From MPNP01 sp965116235 (GTDB lineage: Bacteria > Pseudomonadota > Alphaproteobacteria > Rhodobacterales > Rhodobacteraceae), in NCBI GenBank assembly GCA_965116235.1, contig OZ220496.1, forward strand, positions 2,604,001-2,668,000: a stretch of DNA of 64,000 nt, written 5' to 3'. Made by a program: the position numbers and the translations under genes. Below the pieces are notes generated by a model, which ran no database searches, was not told where the DNA came from, and saw only the letters and a list, made by a program, of their open reading frames with translations. Positions 63,866-64,000 of this stretch are shown here, piece by piece; positions within the stretch are counted from its first letter, which is position 1, and each line of letters begins with the position of its first letter.

Positions 63866-64000
63866 TCAATTCAGCAAGGCCAAGAGCTTGTTGACGGATG
63901 CCTTGGCATCACCGAAGAACATGCGGGTGTTTTCGCGGTAGAACAGTGCATTTTCGATACCGGAGTATCCTGTTCCCTGACCCCTCTTCGAAACGATGAC
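63866..64000 (-). CDS. pntB: NAD(P) transhydrogenase subunit beta, C-terminal fragment at window edge
   Basis: The last 44 codons of a minus-strand gene that continues beyond base 64000. The translation contains GYSGIENALFYRENTRMFFGD followed by a lysine/alanine-rich helix and a stop. This matches the NADPH-binding domain III terminus of PntB, where the GYAGxxNxLF and MxFGDAK motifs are conserved. PntB and PntA couple hydride transfer between NADH and NADP+ to the proton gradient. Only the fragment is visible. Confidence 0.82.
   Translation of the reverse strand, partial: VIVSKRGQGTGYSGIENALFYRENTRMFFGDAKASVNKLLALLN

Noticed and set aside
1..64000. Mobile elements, CRISPR arrays, phage or toxin-antitoxin modules
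   Set aside because: None recognised on either strand: no transposase, integrase, Cas or regular repeat-spacer pattern.

Overview
The window reads as chromosomal DNA of a free-living, heterotrophic alphaproteobacterium. The case rests on gene families and gene order. An accessory complex I subunit (NDUFA12) sits with MlaD and a DUF2155 protein beside aat and accBC. A bactofilin is paired with an M23 endopeptidase, PBP1A is followed by prfB, a glnB-glnA pair is present, and tig-clpP-clpX runs behind a tRNA-Leu. By eye the base composition is near 50% GC throughout (not computed). I saw no insertion sequence, integrase, phage gene, CRISPR array or rRNA.

Layout. 1-3.7 kb: the end of a double-ATPase peptide-type ABC protein, an HNH endonuclease and an MFS carrier. 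4.2-9.5 kb: a complete glycerol-3-phosphate/glycerophosphodiester uptake operon, ugpBAECQ, with a PhoB-box-like site upstream and a hairpin after ugpB. 9.6-21.4 kb: envelope and translation genes: queA overlapping a 1.5-thousand-residue AsmA-like protein, the M23-bactofilin pair, then PBP1A and prfB. 21.4-23.3 kb: almost 2 kb with no supportable gene. 23.3-36.1 kb: housekeeping block of rne, a DsbA-like protein, accB, accC, aat, then on the minus strand nnr, tRNA-Leu, tig, clpP, clpX, NDUFA12, mlaD and DUF2155. 36.4-43.8 kb: glnB-glnA with a clear terminator, a MATE exporter, parE and an Uup-type ABC-F protein.

43.9-64 kb is more accessory. A compact PfkB kinase, fucose-isomerase-like protein and Gfo/Idh dehydrogenase operon looks like an uncharacterised sugar or polyol route. 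A dihaem peroxidase and a SEL1 protein follow. A minus-strand operon then encodes an M20 amidohydrolase, a DctQ-DctM-DctP TRAP transporter and a phytanoyl-CoA-dioxygenase-like enzyme. Divergent from it on the plus strand are an orphan BMP-type binding protein, a cytosine-deaminase-like amidohydrolase, a lactonase-like TIM-barrel hydrolase and a full dipeptide-type ABC transporter. The last 135 bases hold the C-terminus of PntB on the minus strand.

Taken together the accessory genes suggest scavenging of phosphodiesters, amidated or N-acylated compounds, nucleobase-like rings and peptides. The best candidates for something undescribed are the kinase-isomerase-dehydrogenase operon and the divergent TRAP / BMP-deaminase island. 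Both are functional inferences from domain identity and operon structure only.
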